A stretch of 64,000 bases of DNA from Novosphingobium sp. KA1 (GCF_017309955.1 NZ_CP021248.1:1340001-1404000); one strand, 5' to 3'. Counted from the first letter of the stretch, positions 34,390 through 44,113 are shown. Numbers and translations: made by a program. Notes: generated by a model from the sequence alone, not told the origin.

Positions 34390-35109
34390 TCAGGGCCGGT
34401 AATAGGCGTAGACCTTGGCGACGTATTCGCGGCTGTCCCAGCTGCAGTCGGCCCCCTTCTCGATGATGAAGGTATCGCCCTTGCCGAAGCTGGCAGTCCG
34501 TCCCGAGGCATCGGTGAAAGTCACCGATCCGGCGAGCAGGTGCATGAGTTCGCTGTGGTGGAAATGGATCGGCAGGCGGCGGTAAGGCGTCGAATCCCAG
34601 ACCCCGCACTTGAATACCGCGTCCGCCGACGTGAACTGGTTGCCCGAGCGGCACGACGGTTTCTCGCCCAGCAGGACATCGTCGCCCGGAGGATTGGAAG
34701 GCGCAAGCGGCGCCCCGTTGTCGATCCGGTAAACGCCCGCATCGCCATCCGGCGCCGCGAGATAACGCATGCCAACCAGCTTGACCGGGACCGAAGCGCG
34801 CCAGCCGACCTGCGCCCCGCGGGCAATGACCAGGCTCTCGCCTTCGACCAGGTCGATCTCGCCGTCCGCGCTCAGGAAACGCAGGCCCCCTTCCAGCACC
34901 ATGACCCAGGTATCCCCGCGCTCTTCGCGGTGCAGCCCTTCACTGGCCGCAACACTGCTCACGAAGACTTCGCAGTCGCCTGCCCGCACCGGCAGGATGC
35001 GTGCGCCGCGCCCCAGCGGATCATCGCTGCCACCTGCGGGCAAGTCCAGCGAGAAGGCCTTCAGATCGAGGAATGTGGGGCAGTCCGCGGTCGTCTGAGC
35101 GGTCACCAT
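34390..35109 (-). CDS. Bicupin-like protein
   Basis: 239 residues from ATG at 35109, with CGGAG 3 nt upstream. It has two beta-barrel-like halves. The first (about 45-115) has GDTWVMVLEGGLRFLSADGEIDLVEGESLVIARG. The second (about 155-235) has PIHFHHSELMHLLAGSVTFTDASGRTASFGKGDTFIIEKG, with the metal-binding HFHHSE cluster. Only the second half keeps the histidines. Proteins of this type occur next to amine or amino-acid catabolic genes. It is divergent from the DadA-like FAD oxidoreductase, so a shared role in amino-acid or amine turnover is possible. Function unknown. Confidence 0.75.
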   Translation of the reverse strand: MVTAQTTADCPTFLDLKAFSLDLPAGGSDDPLGRGARILPVRAGDCEVFVSSVAASEGLHREERGDTWVMVLEGGLRFLSADGEIDLVEGESLVIARGAQVGWRASVPVKLVGMRYLAAPDGDAGVYRIDNGAPLAPSNPPGDDVLLGEKPSCRSGNQFTSADAVFKCGVWDSTPYRRLPIHFHHSELMHLLAGSVTFTDASGRTASFGKGDTFIIEKGADCSWDSREYVAKVYAYYRP

Positions 35110-35362
35110 GATCTCCGTGCAGTGCTGTCTGGCCGATCCGGGATAGCCCCTGCGATGCGGCATTAGCTTCGGAACTTGCGCCCGTCCCGCCGCGCCCCCG
35201 GACACTTCCCCGCGTGCCGCGGCATAACCTGCGGCAATGGACAGGAGAGCCGCCGCAAACCGCAGCCGCCATGCCGAAATCGTGCATCATTCGGCGCAAT
35301 CTTCCGCGCCAGCGGTGCAAAGACTATGGGCAACCGGAAACCGTAAACCGAGGCCCTTTCGC

Positions 35363-36685
35363 ATGAACCCTGCCGTCCACCGCCTGCCCAGTGACGAAGT
35401 GCTGCCCGAAGCGGCGGACGTCGTGATCGTGGGCGGCGGCATCGTCGGATGCGCCGCGGCGTTCTATCTGGCGCAGCGCGGGCTCTCGGTGGCCCTCATC
35501 GAAAAGGGCCACGTCGCCGGCGAACAATCCAGCCGCAGTTGGGGATGGTGCCGCCAGCAGAACCGCGACCGCCGCGAGATGCCGCTCTCGGTCCTGTCGA
35601 TGGACTTGTGGGACAGGCTGGCCCCGGAAATCGGCAAGGACCTCGGCTTTCGCCGCACCGGCCTGGTCTATGCGACCGACGACGAGCAAGTGCTCGAAGG
35701 CTGGGCATCGTGGCGCCCCGTCGCCGAGGAATTCGGTGTCGACACACACATGCTGAATGCCGCGCAGGCAGCCGAGCGAATTCCGGAGACCCGCCGCAAA
35801 TGGGTGGGCGGACTCCATTCGGTGGCGGACGGAAAAGGCGAGCCGGCCCTTGCCGCACCGATCCTCGCCGAAGGCGCGCGGGCCTTGGGGGCAACGATCC
35901 ACCAGAACTGCGCGGCCTATGGACTGGACGTCACCAACGGACGCGTGACCGGCGTGCACACCGAACTGGGCCTGATCCGCGCCGACGCGGTGATCTGCGC
36001 GGCGGGGGCCTGGGCCTCGCGTTTCCTGCGCCCTCACGGAATCGTCTTCCCGCAGGCCAGCGTGCGCCAGACCGCCTTGCGCACCAAGCCCACCGCCAAT
36101 GTCGGCGAAGTGCTCTATTCCTCCGACTTCGCGATGACCCGCAGGCTCGACGGCAGCTACACGCTGGCGATCAGCGGCCGCGCCACGCTGGAGCTTACCC
36201 CGCAAGGCATCCGCTTCGCGCGCGAGTTCATGCCCCAGTTCATCCAGCGCCTGAAAGCCGTGCAGGTGGGGCTGGGTAAGTCCTTCATCACCGGCCCGGA
36301 TTCGGCCTCCGCCCTGCTGACCGACAATCCTGAGGTCTTCACCGGGACCCGGGCGGCCGATCCCGCCCCCATGCGCCGTCTGGTCAAGGCGATCATGGAC
36401 AACGTGCGCGGCACTTTCCCGCAGCTCGCCGATGTCGAGATCGACCACGCCTGGGGCGCCTTTGTCGATTGCACGCCCGATGCCGTGCCGGTGGTCTCGC
36501 CGGTGGACGCACTGTCGGGGCTCTATCTCGCGGCGGGATGTTCGGGCCATGGTTTCGGCCTTGGCCCGGGCATCGGCTATCTGGTCGCCCAGATGGCCGC
36601 GAACGAGAGCCTGGCCGTCGACGCCTCGCATTTCCGTCTGTCACGTCTGGTGGACGGATCGAAAGTCAAGGTCGGCGCGCTCTGA
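35363..36685 (+). CDS. FAD-dependent oxidoreductase, DadA/DAO family
   Basis: 440 residues from ATG at 35363 (GAGG upstream; the longer frame from 35237 lacks coding character). The N-terminal FAD-binding Rossmann motif VVIVGGGIVGCAAAFYLAQRG starts at about residue 20, and the C-terminal flavin-contacting GLYLAAGCSGHGFGLGPGIG lies at about 400-420. The family oxidises amines or amino acids: D-amino acid dehydrogenase, glycine or sarcosine oxidase and similar. The substrate cannot be fixed. Neighbours are a bicupin on the other strand and a DUF5690 transporter 52 nt downstream, which could supply substrate. Confidence 0.88.
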   Translation: MNPAVHRLPSDEVLPEAADVVIVGGGIVGCAAAFYLAQRGLSVALIEKGHVAGEQSSRSWGWCRQQNRDRREMPLSVLSMDLWDRLAPEIGKDLGFRRTGLVYATDDEQVLEGWASWRPVAEEFGVDTHMLNAAQAAERIPETRRKWVGGLHSVADGKGEPALAAPILAEGARALGATIHQNCAAYGLDVTNGRVTGVHTELGLIRADAVICAAGAWASRFLRPHGIVFPQASVRQTALRTKPTANVGEVLYSSDFAMTRRLDGSYTLAISGRATLELTPQGIRFAREFMPQFIQRLKAVQVGLGKSFITGPDSASALLTDNPEVFTGTRAADPAPMRRLVKAIMDNVRGTFPQLADVEIDHAWGAFVDCTPDAVPVVSPVDALSGLYLAAGCSGHGFGLGPGIGYLVAQMAANESLAVDASHFRLSRLVDGSKVKVGAL

Positions 36686-36737
36686 TTTCGCGCGCCCGGT
36701 CATAAGAGCGTCAAGACTCTGTTTTAGCGCCAGGCGG

Positions 36738-38081
36738 GTGCCGCCGAGAGTTCTTTCCAGCAGCCGGCTGCAAGTCCGGCCCCATAGCCCACACGGGCCG
36801 CGCTCGGGCGAATCCTATCCGCAAGCCTCCACTGCGGACGGGCCGCTGCCGCGCGGGCTGATCGCGGCAGGACTGGCCGCCTTCTGGGTCTACCTGGCGA
36901 TGTATGCGTTCCGCAAGCCGGTCGCGGTGGCGACTTTCGCGGGCGAGCCGCCGCTCTGGGGGATGGATTTCAAGACCGCGCTGATCATGGCCCAGGCGCT
37001 GGGTTATGCCTGCTCCAAGATCATCGGCATCCGCGTCGTCTCGGCGCAGCGCGGCAACCGCCGCAAGGAACTGATCCTGGGGCTGATCGCCGTTTCCTGG
37101 GTTGCACTGCTCGGCCTTGCGCTGCTGCCCGCGCGCTGGGCACCCTTGTGCATGATCCTCAATGGCCTGCCGCTCGGCATGATCTGGGGGCTGGTCGTCA
37201 GCTACCTGGAAGGACGGCGGCTGACCGAGATCCTGACCACGATCCTGACCGCCAGCTTCATTGTCTCGTCCGGTGTAGTCAAGGCGGCGGGCAGCGCCCT
37301 GCTGGCCGCCGGCGTGCCCGCGGTGTGGATGCCCGCCGCAACCGGCCTGCTGTTTGCGCCGCTGCTGGTCGCCGCACTGCAGGTCCTTTCGCGGATCCCG
37401 CCCCCGGACGAACACGACCGGCGCGCACGCGGCACCCGTGTCCCCATGGACGGCGCCGCGAGACGGCGTTTCGTCATGCTCCACGCGCTGCCGCTGGGGC
37501 TGCTGCTGGCGGGATATGGCCTGCTGGTGGCGCTGCGCGACTATCGCGACAATTTTGCCGCGGATATCTGGGAGCAACTGGGCCACGGCGGCTCGCCCGG
37601 CCTGTTCATCGAAACGGAGATCCCGGTGACCCTGTCGGTGCTGCTGGGGCTCGCCGCGATCGGCTGGATCCGCCGCAACCGTGCGGCGCTTGTCGCGGTC
37701 TACGGGCTGATCCTGGGCGGCGCGGCCATCCTCGGTATGTCGACCATGGCCTGGCGCTTCGGCCTGATCGGACCGGTCGCCTGGATCACGCTGAGCGGTA
37801 CCGGCCTCTATCTCGCCTATGCCCCGTTCAGCGTGGTGCTGTTCGAACGGATCATGGCCTTTACCCGCTACCCGGGCAATGCCGGGTTTCTCATCTATCT
37901 GGCCGATGCCTTCGGCTACTGCGGCAGCTTCGCGCTGATGCTGGTCTACAGCTCCGGCGGCGAGACACATGCCAAGGCCCAGGCCATCGCCGTCTACGCG
38001 AACGGCTGCCTGGCAACGAGCGTGCTGCTGGCGATCTCGGCGCCGATCTCGCTCCTCTGGTTTCTCAGGCGGCGGGGGTGA
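36738..38081 (+). CDS. DUF5690/MFS-type membrane transporter
   Basis: About 447 residues if it starts at GTG 36738. The start is uncertain because none of the candidates has a good Shine-Dalgarno, and real coding character begins near 36820. It has about twelve hydrophobic helices. Typical stretches include FWVYLAMYAFRKPVAVATF, ALGYACSKIIGIRVV, GLPLGMIWGLVVSYLEGRRLTEIL and, near the end, YPGNAGFLIYLADAFGYCGS. This pattern matches the DUF5690 group of MFS-like proteins, for which I know no substrate. It follows the FAD oxidoreductase by 52 nt and overlaps the 3' end of the convergent DeoR gene by 17 nt. Confidence 0.8.
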   Translation: MPPRVLSSSRLQVRPHSPHGPRSGESYPQASTADGPLPRGLIAAGLAAFWVYLAMYAFRKPVAVATFAGEPPLWGMDFKTALIMAQALGYACSKIIGIRVVSAQRGNRRKELILGLIAVSWVALLGLALLPARWAPLCMILNGLPLGMIWGLVVSYLEGRRLTEILTTILTASFIVSSGVVKAAGSALLAAGVPAVWMPAATGLLFAPLLVAALQVLSRIPPPDEHDRRARGTRVPMDGAARRRFVMLHALPLGLLLAGYGLLVALRDYRDNFAADIWEQLGHGGSPGLFIETEIPVTLSVLLGLAAIGWIRRNRAALVAVYGLILGGAAILGMSTMAWRFGLIGPVAWITLSGTGLYLAYAPFSVVLFERIMAFTRYPGNAGFLIYLADAFGYCGSFALMLVYSSGGETHAKAQAIAVYANGCLATSVLLAISAPISLLWFLRRRG

Positions 38082-38835
38082 CGAGATGAAGCGCGGTGCC
38101 GCCGGCACGGGCGGCATCGCCGATATGCGGCGGCGGCGCGCGGTCGGTGACAAGGTCGTGGACCTCTCCGAAATCGGCGACATGCACGGTGCCCTGCCGC
38201 AAAAACTTGCCATGATCCGCCACCACGACCAGCCGCCGCGCCCGGTCCAGCACGGCGCGCTTGAACGCCGCCTCGGCCGGATCGAGATCGAGGAAACCCC
38301 GCTCCGCCTCGATCGCCGCCATCGACAGTATCGCCACGTCGGGCACGAAACGGCGGACAAAGCCGATCGCATCGGCATCGAAGGCCGAGCGATAGTCGGC
38401 ATTCATTGCCCCGCCCGCTAGGAACACCCGGTGATCCCCACGGCCCAGCGCCTCGCTTGCCACTTCCAGGCTGTTGGTGACCAGCGTCAGCCCGCGCAGA
38501 TGGCCCAGTTCCTGCGCGGCCCAATAGGACGTCGTGCCCGAATCGACAAAAACGGTCGAGCCCTCCTCCACAAAGGCCGCCGCCAGCCGTGCAATCGCGC
38601 GCTTGGCCTCGACCTGATCGCGCAGGCGGCGGCGATAGGGCGCCTCCAGCCTGGGCGAGGGCAGCGTGACACCGCCATGCACCTTGAGTACGCGCCCCGC
38701 GCCTTCAAGCTGGCGGACATCGCGGCGGATGGTCTCCTCTGAAACCGCAAATCGTTCCGCCAGCCCGGCAATGCTGGACGAGCCCTGTTCCTCCAGCGCG
38801 ACAAGAATCGCGGCAATGCGGTCGGCCTGTATCAC
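38065..38835 (-). CDS. DeoR/GlpR-family transcriptional regulator
   Basis: 256 residues from GTG at 38835, with AGGGG 7 nt upstream; upstream in-frame ATGs give a basic non-homologous extension. The N-terminal DeoR helix-turn-helix is clear: IAGLAERFAVSEETIRRDVRQLEGAGRVLKVHGG (about 20-55). The C-terminal DeoRC sensor domain has VFVDSGTTSYWAAQEL and LVVVADHGKFLRQG, the sugar-phosphate isomerase-like fold. It converges on the transporter gene and is divergent from the receptor at 39069. Paired CCACATT motifs in that gap are candidate operators. Effectors in this family are usually phosphorylated sugars. Confidence 0.9.
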   Translation of the reverse strand: MIQADRIAAILVALEEQGSSSIAGLAERFAVSEETIRRDVRQLEGAGRVLKVHGGVTLPSPRLEAPYRRRLRDQVEAKRAIARLAAAFVEEGSTVFVDSGTTSYWAAQELGHLRGLTLVTNSLEVASEALGRGDHRVFLAGGAMNADYRSAFDADAIGFVRRFVPDVAILSMAAIEAERGFLDLDPAEAAFKRAVLDRARRLVVVADHGKFLRQGTVHVADFGEVHDLVTDRAPPPHIGDAARAGGTALHLVTPAA

Positions 38836-38926
38836 GTCGTTTCCCCTAGCCGGACGCGGAGCCCCCGCTTCCCGGTCGACAGTGGGCCGCATCCCTTGTG
38901 GTTTCAAGTGGCATTTACCACACAAA

Positions 38927-38968
38927 CCCACATTTTGATCCACCTATATCTCGATAATCCACATTATG
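38927..38968. promoter_or_regulatory. Direct repeats CCCACATTTTG / TCCACATTATG
   Basis: CCCACATTTTG (38927-38937) and TCCACATTATG (38958-38968) agree at 9 of 11 positions and are 31 bp apart, close to three helical turns. ACACAAA/ACACAAC flank them. They sit between the divergent DeoR gene and a TonB-dependent receptor and are candidate DeoR-type binding sites. Confidence 0.4.
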
Positions 38969-39068
38969 TCACACAACCGTAATTCCCGGGCCCTAGCTCG
39001 CCGCTGACAGTCAGGCGGATCGACAAGCAGCCGATTCCATGGCGAAATCGTCACGCAGGGGAACATTG

Positions 39069-41453
39069 ATGAAGACTTGGATGATCGGCACCGCGATCCT
39101 GGCGATCGCGGCAGGGACCACGCATGCCCAGGCCCAGACCATACGGACCCTCGACGCCGGAACCGAGGCCGGAGGCAGCGCAGCCGAAGCCGATGTGGCC
39201 TCCGGCGCCGACACCGCCACCCAGGCCGACGAGGATATCGTCGTCACCGGCACCGCCACCCACTTCGCCAACACCCGCGTGACGCCCGAGATGATCGAGC
39301 GCCAGTCGGCACTCACCAGCGTCAACGACGTCATCAACGAACTGCCCGGCGTGTTCGTTTCGGAAGGCGATGCCTTCGGTTCGTCCGACTGGGCGACGCA
39401 GATCTCGATCCGCGGCTTCACCCAGATCGGCACCACTATCGACGGCCTTCCCAATGGCGGATCGGGCTACGGCGGCGGCTCCAAGGCCAACCGCTACATC
39501 GACGTGCTCGACCTCAAGACCGTGGAAGTCTCGCAAGGCACCGCCGACATTTCCTCGCGCTCGAACGAGGCGCTGGGTGGCACGCTCAATTACATCACCG
39601 CCGACCCGCTGGGCGATTTCCGCGTGCGCCTGTCTGGCGCGGCGGGCGATTTCGGTGCGCAGAAGTTCTACGCCCGCGTCGACACCGGCGAGATCGCGCC
39701 CGACACCAAGGCCTATATCAGCGCTTCGCACTCGAAAGCGCATGACTGGATCGGCGGTGCCGGCAAGACCAGCCGCGATCACCTGAGCGCCAAGATCACC
39801 AGCCGGATCTCGAACATCGACCTCACCGGCTTCCTTTCGTACGACGATGCCGACGAAGCAGAATTCGGCTCGGTCTCGGTCGCCTCGTTCGAGAACGATC
39901 CGAACCACGACGTCTATACCGACACCTGGACCGGCCTGCCCTATATCGACCAGAACTACCGCTCCGGCTCGCGAGCGCTGCGCAAGAACCTGTTCGGCTA
40001 TCTGCGCGGCAAGGCGGACCTTGGCGAAGTGAAGCTCTCGCTGACCGGCTACTACCACCGCATGCGCGGCCGGGGCGACTGGATGCCGCCCTACCTCGTC
40101 AACGTCACCAATGACGGCGCCGGCGCGACCGAAAGCGAATATGCCGGCGGCTCGACCGTCTACGGCGGCTCGTCGCTGGGCCAGATCTACTACGTGACGC
40201 CCACCGGCGCGGCGGCGACGATGATCACCGGCTGCACCGGCACGGCAGGCGTTCCCGCCGCCTATTCGCCGACCTGCTACGCCGACGATGCCACCGCCGT
40301 CATGTCCTATCGCCACACGCACTACCGCAACAACCGCTTCGGCTTCACCGCCGATGCCGATTGGACGCACGAGTTCGGCGAGGTGACCAACAGCCTGCGG
40401 GCGGGCGCCTGGTACGAGAACATCACCGCCAACCAGTTGCGCGACTGGCACAAGATCAAGAACCCGCTGCTCGGCACCGCCTATGATGCCCAGCCCTACT
40501 GGGTGCAGTTCAGCGTCGACTACAACACCGACGAACTGGTCTACTACGTGCAGGACCAGGTGAAATACGGCAACCTCACCGCCGCCTTCGGCGTGAAGCA
40601 GTACTTCATCGACCAGAAGCGCCAGGAACTGCTGGTGAGCGAGCCGCGCACACGCAGCAACTCGCACTCCGACCCGCTGATCTCGGCGGGCCTGACCTGG
40701 ACCACCCCGGTCGAGGGGCTGGAACTCTTTGCAGGCTATGCGCAGAACTTCTCGTCGATCGGCAACGGCCTGCTGGGCGAAGCGCAGGAAGTGATCGACC
40801 GCATCAAGCCCGAAACCGCCGACAGCATCGAGATCGGCGCCCGCTACAGCACGCCCCGTCTGCAGGCCTCGCTCACCGCCTACGACATCAAGTTCGACAA
40901 CCACATCGTCTCGATCTCGTCGAACCTGGTGACCGGCATCGACTATCTGGAAGAGCAGGACAGCGTCTACCTCAACGTCGGCGGCATCCGCTCCAAGGGC
41001 ATCGAGGCGGCGCTCGCCTACCGCTTCCCGATGGGGCTGACGCTTTCGGGCAGCTACAGCTACAACCACGCCGTCTACATCGGCACCGGCGATGCCGCGC
41101 AGGACGAAGACGTCGGCATCACGCCCGGCGTGCAGGTCAGCAGCTCGCCGCGCAACATGTGGGTGCTCTCGGCAGACTACCGCCGCTCGGTGTTCAAGGC
41201 GGGTCTTTCCGCCAAGTACGTGGGTGACCGTTTCATCGACGATGTCGGCGGCGACGTCGCCCCGCACTACACCCTGCTCAGCGGCTACGTGGGCATGGAC
41301 CTCGACCGCATTTCCGACCAGCTGAGCGGCGCTTCGCTGACGATCCAGGCCACCAACCTCACCGACAAGCGCTACCTCGGCGGCGGCGGCGGCGGTGCGG
41401 CCTTCCTCGGCGCCCCGCGCACGGTGACGGCATCGCTCACCTTCGACTTCTGA
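39069..41453 (+). CDS. TonB-dependent receptor
   Basis: 794 residues from ATG at 39069 (AGGGG upstream). Signal peptide 1-22 (TTHAQA), then a long acidic linker and TonB-box-like EDIVVTGTATHFANTRVTPEM. The plug is of the Fe/cobalamin-type pattern (SVNDVINELPGVFVSEGDAFGSSDWATQISIRGF), with a Gly-rich loop GLPNGGSGYGGGSKAN. The barrel ends TASLTFDF. One Cys pair lies in a mid-barrel loop (TGCTGTAG ... SPTCYAD). Downstream, after a hairpin, is a Tat phospholipase C, so phospho-ester or lipid-derived ligands are conceivable. The DeoR regulator upstream hints at sugar or sugar-phosphate control. Substrate unknown. Confidence 0.9.
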   Translation: MKTWMIGTAILAIAAGTTHAQAQTIRTLDAGTEAGGSAAEADVASGADTATQADEDIVVTGTATHFANTRVTPEMIERQSALTSVNDVINELPGVFVSEGDAFGSSDWATQISIRGFTQIGTTIDGLPNGGSGYGGGSKANRYIDVLDLKTVEVSQGTADISSRSNEALGGTLNYITADPLGDFRVRLSGAAGDFGAQKFYARVDTGEIAPDTKAYISASHSKAHDWIGGAGKTSRDHLSAKITSRISNIDLTGFLSYDDADEAEFGSVSVASFENDPNHDVYTDTWTGLPYIDQNYRSGSRALRKNLFGYLRGKADLGEVKLSLTGYYHRMRGRGDWMPPYLVNVTNDGAGATESEYAGGSTVYGGSSLGQIYYVTPTGAAATMITGCTGTAGVPAAYSPTCYADDATAVMSYRHTHYRNNRFGFTADADWTHEFGEVTNSLRAGAWYENITANQLRDWHKIKNPLLGTAYDAQPYWVQFSVDYNTDELVYYVQDQVKYGNLTAAFGVKQYFIDQKRQELLVSEPRTRSNSHSDPLISAGLTWTTPVEGLELFAGYAQNFSSIGNGLLGEAQEVIDRIKPETADSIEIGARYSTPRLQASLTAYDIKFDNHIVSISSNLVTGIDYLEEQDSVYLNVGGIRSKGIEAALAYRFPMGLTLSGSYSYNHAVYIGTGDAAQDEDVGITPGVQVSSSPRNMWVLSADYRRSVFKAGLSAKYVGDRFIDDVGGDVAPHYTLLSGYVGMDLDRISDQLSGASLTIQATNLTDKRYLGGGGGGAAFLGAPRTVTASLTFDF

Positions 41454-41476
41454 TCACCACAATCGACCTGTAATCT

Positions 41477-41510
41477 CATACGCGCCGTACCTTAGGGTGC
41501 GGCGCGTATG
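41477..41510 (+). terminator. Strong hairpin between receptor and phospholipase C
   Basis: 41477-41491 pairs with 41496-41510 around a TTAG loop: 15 pairs including one T-G wobble, core CATACGCGCCG/CGGCGCGTATG. It is followed by TCGTTT. It probably ends or attenuates the receptor transcript 22 nt before the phospholipase start. Confidence 0.6.
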
Positions 41511-41531
41511 TCGTTTCCCGAAGGACAGTCC

Positions 41532-43601
41532 ATGGCCGACCTCACCCGCCGCTCCCTGCTTGGCGCCGCCGCGCTGGCCGGCCTGCCCGCCTCCATCGCC
41601 CGTGCCGCCGCCATCGCGCCGGACGTGCGCAAGGGCTCGATCGAGGACGTCGCCCATGTCGTGATCCTGATGCAGGAAAACCGCAGCTTCGATCATTACT
41701 TCGGCACCCTTCGCGGGGTGCGCGGCCTGGGTGACCGTTTCCCGATCCCGCTCGCCCCGATTGACGAAAAGCCCCGCACGGTCTGGGACCAGCTCGACCG
41801 GCCCGGCGGAGGCGCCCCCCGCCTCACCCAGCCCTTCCATCTCGACACCCGCGCCGCCTTCGACGTCATGCGCGTAGCCGGTACGCCCCATACCTGGCCC
41901 GATGCGCAGGCAGCATGGGACGAGGGACGCATGGGCAACTGGGCCGAGGCCAAGACCCGTCGCGCCATGGGACACTACCGGCGTGAGGACATTCCCTTCC
42001 AGTTCGCACTCGCCGAGACTTTCACGATCTGCGACGCCTATCACTGCGCGATCCAGACCGGCACCAATACCAATCGCCTGTTCCTGTGGACCGGAACCAA
42101 CGATCCCGAAGGCACCCACGGCGGCCCCGCCATCGGCAATTCGCACGACAATTTCCCCGAACAGGGCGGCGCAGCGGACGACTATCTGTGGGCCACCGTG
42201 CCCGAGCGGCTCCAGACCGCCGGGATCGACTGGCGCATCTATCAGGACATGGCCGACAACTTCACCGACAACCCGCTGGTCGGCTTCCGCACCTACCGCG
42301 AGGCGAACCGGGGCCGGGGCGACGCGGCGCTGAAGGAGCGCGCGCTCACCACCCAGGCGCTCGACCGCCTGCGCGCGGACGTGCTGGCGGGAACCTTGCC
42401 GCAAGTCAGCTGGATCGTCGCCGATGCGCAGGGCAGCGAGCACCCCGGCCCCTCCAGCCCGGCACAGGGCGCGCTTTACACGGCCAAGGTGCTTGATGCC
42501 CTGACCGCCAACCCGCGCCTCTGGGCCCGCACCGTGCTGCTGGTGATGTTCGACGAGAACGACGGTTTCTTCGATCACGTGCCGCCGCCTGCTCCGCCCT
42601 CGCAAGCAGCGGACGGCGCACTGCTGGGCGGCTCCACCATCGATCTCGCGGGCGAATACCACCGCCACCCCGCCCCCGGCGAGGACAAGATCGACAGGCC
42701 GGACCTGCGCGGGCGTCCCTATGGCCTCGGCCCCCGCGTGCCGATGTACGTCGTCTCGCCGTGGAGCCGCGGCGGCTGGGTCAATTCGCAGGTCTTCGAC
42801 CATACTTCGGTGATCCGTTTCCTCGAAACCCGCTTCGGTTTCCATGAGCCGAACATCTCGCCCTGGCGCCGCGCCGTCTGCGGTGACCTGACCTCTGCCT
42901 TCGACTTCACCGCGCCGGACCGCGATCCCTTCGCCCCGCTGCCCGATCCCGCCGCCGATGCCGCGCGGGCCAGCCGCATCACGCACCAGCCGGACCCGGC
43001 CCCCGGCACCGCAAGCGCGCACCCTGCACAGGAACCCGGCCCGCGCCGTTCACGCGCACTGCCCTACCGGCTCGAGGTGACGGACCGCATCGACGCCGCC
43101 GGTCCGGTACTGCGTTTTGCCGCCGATGGCGCGGGCGCGGTCTTCCACGTCTACGACCGCAACAGGCTTGCCCAGCCGCCGCGCCGCTACACCGTGGGTG
43201 CGGGGCAAAGGATCGAAGGGCAGTGGGACTGGAGCGAAAGCGGCGGCTATGACCTCTGGGTGCTAGGCCCGAACGGATTCCACCGCCACTTTGCCGGGCA
43301 CCACGACGATCCGCCGATTGCCCTCAATTGGCAACTGGGGCCGCGCAGCCTCGACCTCCACGCCGCCGATCCGGAGCCAAGGCACGCGCAGGTATTGCAT
43401 GTCGCTACCGCATTGCCCGCGGCCGAGCACCGCCATAAGCAGGTCATGACGCGCCATGCCACGATCTCCTTGCGGGAAACGCAGGGCTGGTACGATGTGC
43501 TGGTCACCGCCGACGGCACGTCGTCCTGGCGGCGCAGACTGGCTGGACGCGTTGATCTGGCAGGTCGCCCCACGACGAGCGATCCCTTCACGGCAGCATA
43601 G
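41532..43601 (+). CDS. Tat-exported phosphocholine-specific phospholipase C
   Basis: 689 residues from ATG at 41532 (GAAGGA upstream); an in-frame ATG at 41508 lies in the hairpin. The Tat signal LTRRSLLGAAALAG is followed by the phosphoesterase domain (about 40-430), with the family hallmark VVILMQENRSFDHYFGTLRGVRG and VLLVMFDENDGFFDHVPPP. Two C-terminal domains of the bacterial phospholipase C type follow (about 490-690). The enzymes hydrolyse phosphatidylcholine or sphingomyelin to diacylglycerol or ceramide plus phosphocholine, supplying phosphate and choline. Some members of this family act mainly as acid phosphatases. Regulation by phosphate is common in relatives, but no Pho box was found. 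Confidence 0.9.
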   Translation: MADLTRRSLLGAAALAGLPASIARAAAIAPDVRKGSIEDVAHVVILMQENRSFDHYFGTLRGVRGLGDRFPIPLAPIDEKPRTVWDQLDRPGGGAPRLTQPFHLDTRAAFDVMRVAGTPHTWPDAQAAWDEGRMGNWAEAKTRRAMGHYRREDIPFQFALAETFTICDAYHCAIQTGTNTNRLFLWTGTNDPEGTHGGPAIGNSHDNFPEQGGAADDYLWATVPERLQTAGIDWRIYQDMADNFTDNPLVGFRTYREANRGRGDAALKERALTTQALDRLRADVLAGTLPQVSWIVADAQGSEHPGPSSPAQGALYTAKVLDALTANPRLWARTVLLVMFDENDGFFDHVPPPAPPSQAADGALLGGSTIDLAGEYHRHPAPGEDKIDRPDLRGRPYGLGPRVPMYVVSPWSRGGWVNSQVFDHTSVIRFLETRFGFHEPNISPWRRAVCGDLTSAFDFTAPDRDPFAPLPDPAADAARASRITHQPDPAPGTASAHPAQEPGPRRSRALPYRLEVTDRIDAAGPVLRFAADGAGAVFHVYDRNRLAQPPRRYTVGAGQRIEGQWDWSESGGYDLWVLGPNGFHRHFAGHHDDPPIALNWQLGPRSLDLHAADPEPRHAQVLHVATALPAAEHRHKQVMTRHATISLRETQGWYDVLVTADGTSSWRRRLAGRVDLAGRPTTSDPFTAA

Positions 43602-43615
43602 AAAGGACCGGACAC

Positions 43616-43654
43616 CCGGATCGCCGCGCAAGCTGTACTTGCGCGGCGATCCGG
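43616..43654 (+). terminator. 17-bp hairpin after phospholipase C
   Basis: Arms 43616-43632 and 43638-43654 are perfectly complementary (core GGATCGCCGCGCAAG) around CTGTA, 15 nt after the phospholipase stop. No T-run follows, so it may stabilise the 3' end rather than terminate by itself. Confidence 0.55.
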
Positions 43655-43693
43655 CGCAGCATGCCGTATCCCCAACGGACAAAGGCATGGGCA

Positions 43694-44113
43694 ATGACCG
43701 TTATCACCTCCGGCTCCTGCCAGTGCGGCGCCGTGCGCTTTGAAATCCTCGGACCATTCGAGAGCTTCTTTCTCTGCCATTGCTCGCGCTGCCGCAAGGA
43801 CACCGGCTCCGCCCATGCCGCGAACCTGTTCTCGGCGTCCGCCAGTGTGGTCTGGCGCGCCGGAAACGAGCTGATCACCCACTACCGCCTCCCCGAGACC
43901 CGGCATGCCCGCAGCTTCTGCTCGGTCTGCGGATCGCCGGTGCCCTGCGTGCAGATGGACGTTCAAATGGACGGCGCCCTGCTGGTGGTGCCGGCCGGCA
44001 GTCTCGATGACGAGATCGCCAATGTGCCCGATGCCCACATCTGTTTCGCCAGCCGCGCATCCTGGGAAGACCGCATGGCCGTCGCCCCGAAGCTGGATGA
44101 CCTTCCCGGCTGA
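43694..44113 (+). CDS. GFA-family (CENP-V/GFA domain) zinc protein
   Basis: 139 residues from ATG at 43694 (AAGG upstream). The zinc ligands of the glutathione-dependent formaldehyde-activating fold are present: CQCG (Cys9, Cys11), CHCSRC (Cys28, Cys30, Cys33) and CSVCGSP further on. The family includes formaldehyde-glutathione adduct enzymes, but most members have no tested activity. It stands alone between hairpin 43616-43654 and the polysaccharide operon. Formaldehyde detoxification should not be assumed. Confidence 0.88.
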   Translation: MTVITSGSCQCGAVRFEILGPFESFFLCHCSRCRKDTGSAHAANLFSASASVVWRAGNELITHYRLPETRHARSFCSVCGSPVPCVQMDVQMDGALLVVPAGSLDDEIANVPDAHICFASRASWEDRMAVAPKLDDLPG

